Shown: in pieces, positions 36,616 through 48,237 of the stretch
Layout of the letters: every line of letters begins with the position of its first letter
How positions within the stretch are numbered: the stretch's first letter is position 1
DNA from: Circinella minor
Taxonomy: Eukaryota > Mucoromycota > Mucoromycetes > Mucorales > Lichtheimiaceae
NCBI GenBank assembly: GCA_016758965.1
Contig: JAEPRB010000022.1
Location: 186,001-250,000 of the forward strand
DNA length: 64,000 bases
Direction: 5' to 3'
Made by a program: the position numbers and the translations under genes
Notes under the pieces: generated by a model
Database searches by the model: none
What the model was told of the DNA's origin: nothing
Seen by the model: the letters and a program-made list of their open reading frames with translations, nothing else

Positions 36616-39600
36616 GCTTTTATTTATTGTTTTGTTAGGTAGACTATTATAGTGGGGAAAAGAAGAGAAAACAGTACACAAAAATCGATCGCTGGTCATT
36701 TATATTGCCACGGTAAAATCCATGTTACACAATATTTCCTGCCTTTTCCTTTGGTCTGTGAACATGCGCTGTTTAAATGCAACTCTCCATTTCTCTCAAG
36801 TCTCTATAAACTTTCCATGCCAAACTACAGATCTCTTTCCTTGTAATTCACCCCTTTCTCAATTGTGCATATTTTTTGGTGAATTTAATGCGTTATAACT
36901 ACAATGGTAGTAAATGTCTTTTTATTTACTCAACTTATTTATCATTTAAGCACATATATTTTAAGTACTTATACATAAACAAATGGTGTTTATGCCAAAC
37001 AATAAAAAAATTCAGGAACATTTAAAATTGTATAATGAAAAGTAGAATCAATATAAGTTTCAGAATCAGGTAGAAAATCTCAGCACGATAAGCCAGACAT
37101 AAAACCACCACACCGAAACAAAGTTACACAAGAAACAGCCGATCTGAACAAAAAAAAAGTTCGGGTGTCGTACAAAAACTTCTACAAAATACGTCATAAG
37201 GAATGTTTTCCCATTCAGCCGAAGAAGCTTTTTCTTAATAAATGCACAATCGTCTTCTGTGGTAAAGAAGTCTTGTAACTTTACCGGAGGAAATTTTAGT
37301 TTTAGAAACTGTTCCCAAAAAAAAAGAAAAGAAGAATTAAGAAGAGTGGCTGTGTAATTTAAAAAGTGTAAGTTTCGATAATTAAACTTTTGTGCCATGT
37401 TATTTTATAAAATCAGTTTAAAGATACGAAATTCATAATATTTTATGATTTAGGAACAGAAAGAGAAAAAAATATTTTCAAACCTTATAAACCTATATAG
37501 AACAGCCCTTGTAGTAATTTATGCCACATATTATGCTCCCTCTTTTTTTTTTTTTTTTTTTTATAAAACGATGAACTCAGATTCTAGAGAGGTCCTGTTC
37601 TTTATCAGGGCAACCCTCTTCGTCTCTATCTATTTTCTTGAAAGGGTCCCAGGGCAGCGGAAATTGCGAACATGAGTGAGTCGAGTATAAAATTGAGAAA
37701 TAACATTACTTTACACGGACTGACTGAATTTGGCGAGACTTGAATGCCGATAATAGAAAGGTACCGGAAGCTTTTTTTTTTTAACTCTCAGTTTCTGCAG
37801 AAAGAACAAAAATCCCCGCTTATTATGGAAGAAACGAGCAAGCAAGGTCATCTGTTTCATTATATTTTTTAAGAAATAGACAATGAGATTCAAATAGTGT
37901 CGCGTTGCCCAAAAATCTCAATGAATCATTACGTTTTCAATGGAATCCCAACAGTGTGTGTGTGTGTGTGAAGAATTTGTTTTTTGCAGTTTTAGAAAAA
38001 AACAATCCACCACAAAGAGGTTTGAATAGCAAATAACTGCTTGGACCTCTTCAACGATTTGACAACTATCATTATTATATTATCGAAAGAAATTTTTTTT
38101 TGATCCATACCAAAAAGAACTCGACTCCGTCTTGCACCCAGATTATACCAAACGCACAAATACTTAAACACTTTTTTGAACAGCCACCCCCGTCATTCGG
38201 TCTTTTTCATGGGAATTGACTTGTGATTCGCTCCGGTAAATTGTCTGTCCTATCACCGCTTTGGCCGCACCAACAGTGAACAAACTGTGCTGATGAAAAA
38301 CGCAGTGTGGTAATATATAAACTGCTTATCCATGGAATTATTTGTCTTTTATTTCCTACGACGAAAAAAATAATCGAGAAGCATGATCATAAATGTGACC
38401 TCACGAATCAAATATTAGTAATACTAGGAAGTCACTAAAGCATTTCTCCATCAAACATGCCATTTTTTCATTTAAGATGCCGAAAAAAGAAAAAAAGAAT
38501 AATCAAACCCATCAAATAGTATTTGTATATAACCTTTCTTATATTTTCCGCGATGAGCCAAAACTGAGGATTATCGAACACTGCTGCCAGCTTTCGGTTT
38601 TTTGAACACATAAAGAGGGAAAAAAAGTCACCTGCTTGTATTCTTTGCTTTTACACCTGCTAAACACTGATTACTTACCAACTACCTATCAAACAACTTT
38701 TGTTTCGTTCATACTTATACGCTGTTTAAAGGTTGGTTCATTTTTGACAGTTAAGAAACCTCAAGGTATATTTTTCCGATTAAGTTTTGAGTACATTTTT
38801 AAAAAAATAGCCTACTAAAAGAGGTAATAGCTTGTTTGTTCTGTTCTACTAGAATAAACGTAAAAAACCGCCAAGCAGTAATCTACATTACAGAAAAAGA
38901 AATTACCATGATACCCATGGTACTAATTAAAGTTATATCTGTGCAACTTAAAACTAAAATATAAATATAGTAATACAGATTTTTGTGAGAAAAAAAAATG
39001 TTATCACTTTCGCTTCTTCTTTTGGCTCATAGTCTGAAAGAAAACACGAACTTCAGTTTTTATCGCACACTTACACAACAGTATACATTGAAGAGAATTA
39101 AGCTCAAGGAAGAGAAAGTTACAGCAGCATTTTTTGATCTTCATGAAAAAGTTGAAGTTTCGAGAATGATGATCTTTTCTTTTTAGAGGTGTATATATTA
39201 TACATATAAATTGCGTTTGTGAGCAATACATATACTTATACGTTTCCAAGAGATTTATGGAAGAGTTTTTATATGACTAAAAAAATAATGTTACCCTCAG
39301 TAGTAATGATATCACTATATACCACTTATCTATACGTAATGTATGAATAAGCTCGATTACCCCACCTCGCAGAAATACACTCCCTATGTAAATAAACAAC
39401 GAAAATTACGCTTAAGACATCAAGTAACGGATAGTGATCAATCAATATATATGTATGTAAGATAGCTACAAAGCATTTCTAAAAAGTACATCCATTAACA
39501 TTATAAGATCACAGTGCCCTGTTATTTACTGTAATGAGAGAGTATATAATCATTTTAAAGATACAAGACGTTTCGATAGAATTCAAGAAAGGCTTTTATA

Positions 39601-41945
39601 GAGGTACGTACAAATATACTTATCTCTCTCATTTTGTGTCTCTTTTATAAAGTCTACGAAAGTCTACTTTTCTACGTAGCAGAAAATCTTTTTTTTTTTG
39701 GACATAAGTACGAGCCTAATTTATAAAGCCGGCGTTATTAATATAATTTGCTAATGACAGATTTTAAATAACAACTATAACTTTATTTATAACTAAAACG
39801 CTTTATATAGGTCTTCTTATCTTTTATTCATTAGAAGTTTTGATTATACTTGTTGGCACCTATGAATTAATATTATTGAATCTATAAAAACTACTTATTA
39901 TCAAAGCATCAGTTACTTTTTGTTTGGGTGCAACTAAATGTGTCCTATATAATTGTTTAATAACTTTGATTTACAAAATCATAATTATGGTTTTTTTTAG
40001 TAGTTAACCATTTTCTACGATGTATCCAGACAAAATGAGAGAGTATTGTTGTATGTAGTAGAAAAATTTAACATGTTTTTTTTTCATAGACTGTTAGCGA
40101 TTGCTATGAAATTATCATATGGTAATAAATAAAGAGAGAATAAGGTTTCGGCTTTTTCTTTTTGTTTCCGATATATGGAATTCCTGCTTGTGATATTTAT
40201 TCCTGCTTATATAGATTGATAAATTACAAAATAAAATGACGACCTCTGTATCATCAGTAACCACTGTCAGTAACAGGAAGCTGGAAAATGACATTACACA
40301 AACTTTATTTTCCCCCACACAGCATTTTCAAAATCGTGTGTATGTGCAATGGTAAAAAGAACGATGACAATAAAAATGAATGATTTTTATATAAAAAGTC
40401 AAGAATTAATCGTTTCATGCGCTTCGCATCCAAATAGATCTAAGTTTGGGATTTTTGACAAATATATATATATAGAAACATATGGTAAATTACAGGTTCA
40501 GCTACTAGTAGTTAGTTGATTGTGTATATATGAGACTATAAAAGATATTATTAGTATGTTGAACTTTCATTATTTGTTTGTTATTAAAGCACTTCTGAAC
40601 TTTTCTACTATATTCTTGCGTATTTATGTATGGCGAAAACTCTCTTTTATCGTTATTACTGTTACATACTATTATTATGATACACACCATTTTTGTTAGT
40701 TTGTTGATGAAGTTAACAATAATCGCTATTATTTTTTACCTGGTTATTGGGAATGAGGAAAGAACTATCATCTTCCATTTTTTGACTTAGCGAGAAGCCA
40801 TTCTAATGATAATGGGTAATGACAGATAGTATAGAACATATCACGATTCTATGCCATGGCATCCCAATGTTACACATGACGCTGTTTTTGTTTTGTTTTC
40901 ATACCTGTATGTTCATTTTGTCGATTAGCTTTGACCATGAGAAATCCAATAAAACAAAATTGGGTCTATATGGTCCTATCATATTATAAATTATGTACGT
41001 ACTTTGCTTTGTAATACTTATGTTATTTCTTGTCTATAAAATATTGGTTTATGGTTCTCGTTGTTATGTATGTATAAAGCGATTAACTTATTGTTGCTTT
41101 TCTTATAATTTTTATGGTAAAAATATTTCATAATACTTTCTGCAAATAAAAGATTTACTCAAATCAATTATAATGTTATTTATTTCTAATATGATGTAGG
41201 TATTTGTTTCAACGTCTTTTTTTTCGCTTATGTTTAATGTAATTAACAGAGATTGTTTATTATTGATATCATTATTGTTACCTTAAAGTCAATTTGGTCG
41301 AGCAAGCGACGTGCTCTGAAATCTATTATTATTATTGCTACTACAGTATTTGTATATATATAGTTCTTAATATTGTGGATTAAGGAGGTAGATGACTAGT
41401 CATGATCCTTGTTTGGGTGTAGGTAAGGCATAAAGTAACTCTCACTATTTCAGTTTTGAAGGCCAAAAATGACAGAGTTTTATAATTTTCGCCATGATAT
41501 CTACATTCGCTGTCATCTGGTCCATATTTGAGAGATCTTTTGAATCTCATTTGCATGATTTATTTACAGAGGTATATTTTTGGCAATTGGTGCACACATC
41601 CATTGATTTCCATGAACTTTGCAGTATACGTATTATAGCATCATAATAGCTCATAATAGTCTACTAGGTCTTTATAACATAAATATGTAAGATGTTATTA
41701 TTCTATATATCTATACTACTCCTCCTATTATACAGATACACATTAAAATCTTTACCCGATAATAACAATAGCACTTTTATTTATACTATATTTTGCTATA
41801 ATAGTGTATTATTGTCATTTTGAAGAAACAAATACTATAGTACTGTAACAACAGAAGGTTTTTTTTATTATACTATTTACGGCTTTTCATGTATACATAT
41901 TTATAATTTTTTGAAAAAAGTCTGGTTCTTGTCTCCTTGTTTAAT
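36616..41945. other. Gene-poor AT-rich region, 5.3 kb
   Basis: This is the longest stretch without a recognised gene. All frames are short (the longest is 37066-37398, -, with Phe/Lys-rich composition and no domain). A (GT)n run lies at 37954-37970. I found no transposase, integrase, RT, LTR or tRNA signature. Slightly GC-richer blocks near 37590-37680 and 38180-38290 break the AT background but have no coding or RNA identity that I can support. Confidence 0.5.
37954..37970. repeat. (GT)n microsatellite
   Basis: Eight GT units in the gene-poor region upstream of the P5-ATPase. Confidence 0.8.
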
Positions 41946-43867
41946 TTAAAGTGCACTAATAATAGCATCTGTAAATTCGCTTGTGCTGTTACTGCCTCCA
42001 ACATCTCGAGTTTTGACCTATTGTTTTTTAAGAAATCATATATATCAGAAATTCTACTTTTTTGTATATGATAGTGGTCATTGCTGACACGAGATATCTT
42101 CATCCTTTCCGCTTTTTTTTAGTATCTACATATACGTACCTTTCCACTTTCAATAGTACGATAAACTGCATTGGAGATACGGTTTGCATGTTCTTCCAAA
42201 CCTAAATGACGTAACATCATGACTGAACTCAATATCATAGCAGTTGGGTTGGCTACGTTACTTCCACTAATATCAGCGCCAACGTGACGACAGCCAGGTT
42301 CAAAAACCGCAAATTCTCGACCCATATTGGCACCAGGGATTAAGCCTAAATTTTTTTTTTATGTTATCAGTCTCCTTTTTTTTTCCCTTACTGTTTGACA
42401 AACTGTTTATTGAAAGAGATCTTTACCTGGACCTCCAACTAAACCAGCACCCTATATATAACAAAGCTGAGTAAAAGAAAATAGAGCAAGAATAAAAGAA
42501 AAAAGATTATATTATATATAAACTCAAAAGCAAATGCAACTTACAACATTCGAAAGAATACTTCCATACAAGTTAGGCATAACCATAACATCAAATTGTT
42601 GTGGGCGTGAAACAAGTTGCATAGATGCATTATCAACAATCATATCATTTAAAGTGATCCCAGAACCTTCATATTCCTTTGCAATATCACGGCATGTTTC
42701 TAAAAACAAACCATCACCAAGTTTCCTTTATTTATATGTAATAATTATTTAGAAACAGTGCCAACACAGATACACCAACATGTATACATATCATACCAAC
42801 GTCCATAATAATAACGAACTTACATGATGTTTGCCTTGTGGATACAAGTAACCTTTTTACGATTGTTTCTAAGAGCAAAATCAAATGCGAAACGTGCGAT
42901 ACGTTCTGTCTTTGCTCGAGTTACAATCTTTAATGATTCAACGACACCAGGGAATGACTAAAAAGATAGAATAATATCATCATCAGTTATAGATATATCG
43001 ATTGGAGAAAATAATAGTAAAAGTAGTATCAATGACAACGGTTACAACTGACCTGATGTTCAAGACCAGAATATTCGCCTTCAGTGTTCTCACGAATAAT
43101 AGCAAGATCAATACCTTGGAATCTCGAAGGAACACCGGGTATGTTTCTAACCAAAGAAATGGATCCATAAATATCGAGATCCTATTGAAACAGTAATTTC
43201 ATATTCATATTCTTTTATATTGAGTATATATTGGATTCATTGTACGGAGCCTAATATTTTTTCCAGCGGGGATTTTTTTCTGCGTTACCTTTCGCATGGA
43301 TACATTAAATGAAGCATGACCTAATTTCGATACAGGAGTATATAATGTGCCTTTAAGACCCACTTTATTACGACGAAGAGATTCCAAAGTATCTTTCATC
43401 AATGTATCTCCTGAAGTAACATGGCCTGACAAGTCAAATTGCTCCCATTCAATAGGTGCCTTAGATGCTGCAAACACTGCTTTGACAGCTTCGGAAAGTT
43501 CTTTACCGACACCATCACCCGGAATTAGCGTCACGGTGTTTACGGTCTTATCTCTCTTTTCTCTCTAATAATAATAGAGTTCTTATGTTAATTAGTTTGC
43601 TGTTTATAATGCCAGATTCAGTCATTGATTATTTTTTCTTTTGTTGATATCGCAATGATACTATACAGCTTGTTGAGCCAATGAAGGTTGTAAAGCAACA
43701 TTTGTTGTAGCAAAAGTCCGCGTTGTCAAAGCCTATGCAGAAAAAAGAGTATGATGGGGTCATTATACTTAACTCCAAAAAAAAAACGCGTTACTTATAA
43801 TGTTTATTCATATTACCTTGGCAACAATGTTACCACGCAATGGAGTACCATGAACAAGTTTCAACAT
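41946..43867 (-). CDS. IDH1: NAD-dependent isocitrate dehydrogenase, IDH1-type subunit, mitochondrial
   Basis: Nine exons (43817-43867, 43667-43732, 43289-43564, 43053-43181, 42824-42957, 42545-42725, 42427-42451, 42140-42345, 41946-42017) give 379 residues. It is one subunit of the mitochondrial TCA-cycle enzyme converting isocitrate and NAD to 2-oxoglutarate, CO2 and NADH. The N-terminus is basic and hydroxylated ([13 protein letters not shown]), a matrix targeting sequence. Family blocks are [71 protein letters not shown] block, [10 protein letters not shown], and [29 protein letters not shown] and DNASMQ rather than IMRxSDGLF and DxxCM point to the IDH1 (regulatory, IDH3B/G-like) subunit. 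Exon 7 is only 25 nt yet encodes the conserved GAGLVGGPG turn. It lies 135 bp downstream of the SANT gene on the same strand. Confidence 0.93.
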
Positions 43868-44002
43868 TTTATTTATTTATTACTGAGTGAAGTTTAGAAA
43901 ATAAAAGGGTGAACGGGAAAAAAAAAGAAAAAAAATAACTGTTCCATACGCCAAAGAAAGGTGTGACGTCCATACTATAAATTCAGCTTAACTGCATATT
44001 AT

Positions 44003-45882
44003 TTAGCCGCGTGACCGATGTGATCCACAGTAAATTGGTTTTCCAGAAGGGGTATACTGAAGATGTATATATTAGTATTACTTTTGACACCGAGTCTTGT
44101 TATTTTCTCTGCACATCCTAACTAACTAACCTGATAATTTTCATCGAAGACAAGCCCTGATGGTAATACGACACTCCTGTAAAAGTCTATTTTTTATGGC
44201 AAGATTAGCATAAGTTTCACAATGTGTCTGAATTTATAACTTACTGCTACACTGATATCCAACCCTGTAAAATATATACATAAATATAATTCAATTACTG
44301 ACGATTCTTTTTCAATATAAGCAATTATGTAATTTTTTCAAACTTACCGGTGAGGTATATAGCTTGCAAACAGACCCCACTAATCAATATACATAGATTA
44401 ATAAATACATGCTCATTTTTCGCTTGGTTAGAAATACTTTATTTACCTTATCACCACATCCATGGGTTCTCGCTGTCTATTGTTGTATTTTATACTAGTC
44501 AATTATTACATTTCACACTACAACAACGCTCATAACCTGATATTTACCTCTAAAAACAACTTCTTCTCTTCTTCTGACCATTCATTAGTTAATTGTTCCT
44601 ATATCAACAAGCAAAAATCTTAGTAATAAGATCCACTGATATATATGTATATTGATATAATAGTGATAAACATACAACGCCTGGTTCAGTGTGTCGATAA
44701 AAATATGCATTGGGATTTTTTTTAAACATTTCTTTTGCAATAGCCTGCAAGATGACAAATCCATCGGTTTGGATTAGTGAAACTATCTCTAATATATAAA
44801 TGGTCAATAATATAGTTTGGGATACATTTACCTTGGCATCAGTCCGAGATCCGCGAACCTTTTTCTTTCCTGTACCAAGAGGGTCTTTATATGAAAAAGA
44901 ACCGCCACCGTTTTTTTCCCATGCTTCAGCCGCTGATGTCTCAAATCCATGTTTTTCCATCAATACTGGATTGATCCAACCTAATAATAGAAAAAATAAA
45001 ATAAAAAAGTAACTTCTTCAATATTAATCATTATCGTTATTATCTACTGTAACTAATTCTGTATAAGATGTATATTCTTTATTTACCTGTATAATGACCA
45101 TCCGTTCTTATTGCATTATTTCGTATTTCTTCATCAAAGTATTCATCTGGTTTCAATAATTTTCCATCCCATAATTCTTCTTCAACGGCCACAAGCGCTT
45201 GAATATCGGTCTGATAAATGATACATTTATCACTAATTAGTTTTTTTCTATCTGCATCCAATCTTATCATTGTTTGAAAATTCATACTTCAGCTCCTCGG
45301 ATCGTTTCATCTCTATCAATTTCAATTTTTGGTGCTTCGATACCTCGTAAACGTGATGATTTTCTTGCTGGTGGTACAACTTTTTCTCGTTTCTTTGTAG
45401 GTTTTCCTTTTCAGAAAATGAATAAAGTAAATATATTTAATCATTGATATATAATACAAACGTCGTTTGATTTAATATATACATACTGATTTTTTTCTCT
45501 GTTTTGACAGGTATACTTTTTTTTAATAATAACATAAATGTTTAAGTCAGTTACAATTGAAACATACTTCAATTCGAAAAAATATCAGAAGAGAAGGGTG
45601 GGAGGAAATGCGTTTCTTTTTCTTTTTTCTTACTCTTCAGGATCTTTTTTGGAAAATACTGTTGTTTCTTTCAATGCAGAGCGTGCTTCTGTCAAATTGA
45701 ATTGAGCTAAAAGCTCTCGATTATGTTCAATGTTCTTTTGACGTTCTCTTTCTGTAAAAAGGGGAAGGTTTCCAATCCGAACACAATGTAAAATAGCAAT
45801 ATTATATAAATAATGAATTCATTGACTTTTATAAATGGTGCGTGTGATTATTTTATTTACCATAATCATTGAGTTGTGTCAT
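44003..45882 (-). CDS. SANT/Myb-domain protein with WDR76-like N-terminal motif
   Basis: Thirteen exons give 290 residues: 45861-45882, 45634-45751, 45487-45515, 45288-45406, 45087-45210, 44832-44980, 44676-44744, 44548-44598, 44447-44476, 44348-44379, 44245-44264, 44131-44186, 44003-44056. The N-terminus (YERERQKNIEHNRELLAQF) and basic PPARKSSRLRG resemble the start of WDR76/CMR1 DNA-damage proteins, but no WD repeats follow. Residues 217-258 form one SANT helix triplet: WSEEEKKLFLE, then WGLFASYIPHRVGYQCSNFYR. A C-terminal block follows (LPSGLVFDENYQYTPSGKPIYCGSHR) that looks family-specific. I infer a chromatin or DNA-binding role. The exon 12 acceptor at 44187-44188 was chosen over a downstream AG because only it completes the third SANT helix (CSNFYR) in frame. 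Confidence 0.82.
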
Positions 45883-46018
45883 TGTATATTGTTTTTTGTT
45901 AAAAAAATTCACTGAAAGACGAGTTTCAAAAAAAGCGCGGGTTAATTACTGAAATCTTTTAATTTTTTTTTTCTCCCAAAAACTGAAGAAAATAAGAAAT
46001 TAGCTTACACGTTTTTAA
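45883..46018. promoter_or_regulatory. Upstream region of SANT gene and structured-RNA candidate
   Basis: 136 bp between the SANT start codon and the first hairpin of the RNA candidate. AT-rich with an 11-T run near 45962-45972. It could hold promoters for both if the RNA is read on the + strand. Confidence 0.3.
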
Positions 46019-46246
46019 GCATAAGGCTACTCCAGTGTAGAAGTCCCGAAGGACAGAAGTAACTGGTCCCTATGCCTGCGCCCGGAGGCGGTGCGTCCCA
46101 CAACGCATGAGGTCGTCAGCCGAAGCTTCTGACAACATGCTCACAAATTTTTATATCCAGAAAGAAGCAACATAAATGCTCTTGGTTATCGAGCGTTGTC
46201 TTTCTAAGGATCTAGTATAAAAAAAATGGAGCAGGTCCAAAGGACC
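46019..46246 (+). ncRNA. Candidate structured non-coding RNA, family not identified
   Basis: A GC-rich island in an AT-rich gap folds by eye into consecutive stems. Stem A is GCATAAGG (46019-46026) with CCCTATGC (46068-46075), holding CCAGT/ACTGG (46032-46036, 46062-46066) and GTCC-CGAA-GGAC (46043-46054). Stem B is CGCC-CGGA-GGCG (46079-46090). Stem C is GCAT/ATGC plus GTCAG/CTGAC (46105-46140). Stem D is AGAAAGA/TCTTTCT with CAAC/GTTG and GCTC/GAGC (46159-46205). Stem E is GGTCC-AAA-GGACC (46234-46246). A TTTTT at 46148-46152 after stem C could end a pol III transcript on the + strand. I could not match it to U snRNAs, 5S, SRP RNA, RNase P/MRP or U3. Strand and ends are uncertain. Confidence 0.45.
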
Positions 46247-48237
46247 CACCCCCGATGAATCAGAGAAAAAAAAGAAATATTCAAAGTTAGTCTTCCGTAT
46301 ATGAATATGACATATAAATTTTATCATCATCCGTTACCAAAAAAAAGAACCATAATAATTACTTGCTCTGAACAATGTATCGTTTAAAAAGTAATAAATG
46401 GAACTGTAACCAGTAGTGACAGTAACGAAAATATAGACTGACAACCCACTTAACCATTAAAAAGAAACCAAATAGCAGTTGAAAAACACTGATCTTATTC
46501 AGGATAATCTTGTTAACCAGAAGAAATATCTTGAGAAAAAGCCAGGATAGCCTACTAGTAGTACCAGAAGAAGGACCGGATGGGAAAAAGAAACAATTCG
46601 TCATTGAACCAGTAGAAATTCGATAGACCGAATGTTTTATGACTTATTGGCTGAGATGATAAAGAATACGAGGATATACAATATGTACTATACAGTATAT
46701 GATGATAACTATAAAAGAGAGAGAGAGTGAAAAGAAAATGATGAAAACTATATTCGACCCTATTTATATCTTTTTATTATGAGTCAAATCATGAGATTGA
46801 AAAAACTTTGTTTTATGCAATGTTTATATTATTCTTAGGGTCTCTAAAAAATCATAATGACAACAGAATTGGACTTTTGACAACAACAAAAAAAACCACT
46901 TCGACATTTTCTAGATAACTAGATCTCAACGATAACTTATTGAAAATAAACGAGACGAGTATCACTGGATAGGCAAGAAGCATGTTATTATTTTGGTTAC
47001 TTTTTTTTAATAGTAACAATATATACATTTCGTTAAAAGTATTAGTAGAAAGTCTCTTGTAAGTCGTGAGAATTAAAACGATTATTTTTATTTTACTTTG
47101 GTTTTAATTCACGGATGGTTTTGTTATCAATGAAAAAAAAAGAATCATTACGTACGTAGTTTTGATCACTTCTATTGAAAATGATTTATCAGTCCAAAGA
47201 TGATAAAATATAATGTAAAAGTGCAAATGCTCGTGATATAAATAAATATCAAACAAGTGATAAGCTTGTCAACGTTTTTAAAAGTTAGTGATTTTTAAAT
47301 GTTAATGACCATACAGCTACTACGTAATTGAATAATAAATAAAAGTCATACGCTACTTAATAATCGAAAAAATATATATCCCACTATCTTTTGCTCCTAA
47401 TATATTTTATTAAGGAAAGAATAATAGCAATAAAAAATGAGGCATCAAAAATATCAATTATTATGTTACATGAGCTACAGCTCTCCTTTTCAAACATAAT
47501 TATAGTATGGTTATTTTAATACGCCAATATTTTATATTAAGCAAAGCAATGGAAGATATGATGAATTGATATTATTATTATTGAGCCTCATTAACATAAA
47601 AATTGTGACATGTCATATATGTACTGATCTTGAATTGTTAAAACATTTTTTACATCTTTCCAGTTCGATACTTAGATAGATATAAACAGGTACTCGGATG
47701 AACACATATAATGTAATGCACTATTCTATAGATTATTTTATTTCCTCTAATAGACATGCTCTCCCATCCACTCGATACATATAACCATATTCGTTTACTT
47801 TTTAATTTTTCGATCGTTCCAATACTTTTTATTTGAATTCGTATTGAATTTGTTACTGAAAGAAAAAGTTGGCACTAAAATCGATCTCATTTCTCAACGC
47901 ATACATACGACGGAAAATATTTTTTTTTTTGATTTTGTTAGATCACGTGCCCGCGTTTCTTGGGAAACGGGGGGGATGTTCACAACAACGCGTTTCCGTT
48001 GTCTAGGAACGAAAGTGCGCGTCTTAATTTTTCAAATTAAGGGTACTTTATTATTTTAGTTGATTGATCGAATTGATCTACTTCCCCGCGACATGTAAAT
48101 AAATTTTTATTATTATTATTATTCAACAAAGAAAAAAAAAACAATAGAGAGTGAAAAAAAATAACGTAAGGACTGTATATATATAATGTATGTACTATCG
48201 GAAACTATAATAAAGGAAAATAAAAGAGAAAAAGAAA
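46247..48237. other. AT-rich intergenic stretch
   Basis: About 2 kb between the RNA candidate and the 3' end of the H2C2 zinc-finger gene. No gene recognised. Frames 46359-46604 (-) and 47844-48059 (+) are short with no domain. Confidence 0.5.

Noticed and set aside
37066..37398. 110-codon minus-strand frame in the gene-poor block
   Set aside because: Phe/Lys-rich, begins and ends in low-complexity sequence, with no recognisable domain or adjacent exon.
44171..44178. Alternative 3' splice site (CTTTTACAG) for exon 12 of the SANT gene
   Set aside because: Using it shifts the frame and loses the third SANT helix; the upstream ATAG at 44187-44188 restores CSNFYR and the downstream stop.
46041..46060. 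RNase P/MRP-like words GAAGTCC and ACAGAAG in the RNA candidate
   Set aside because: In true P/MRP RNAs these conserved regions lie far apart and pair across the molecule; here they are adjacent, so I take the match as chance.
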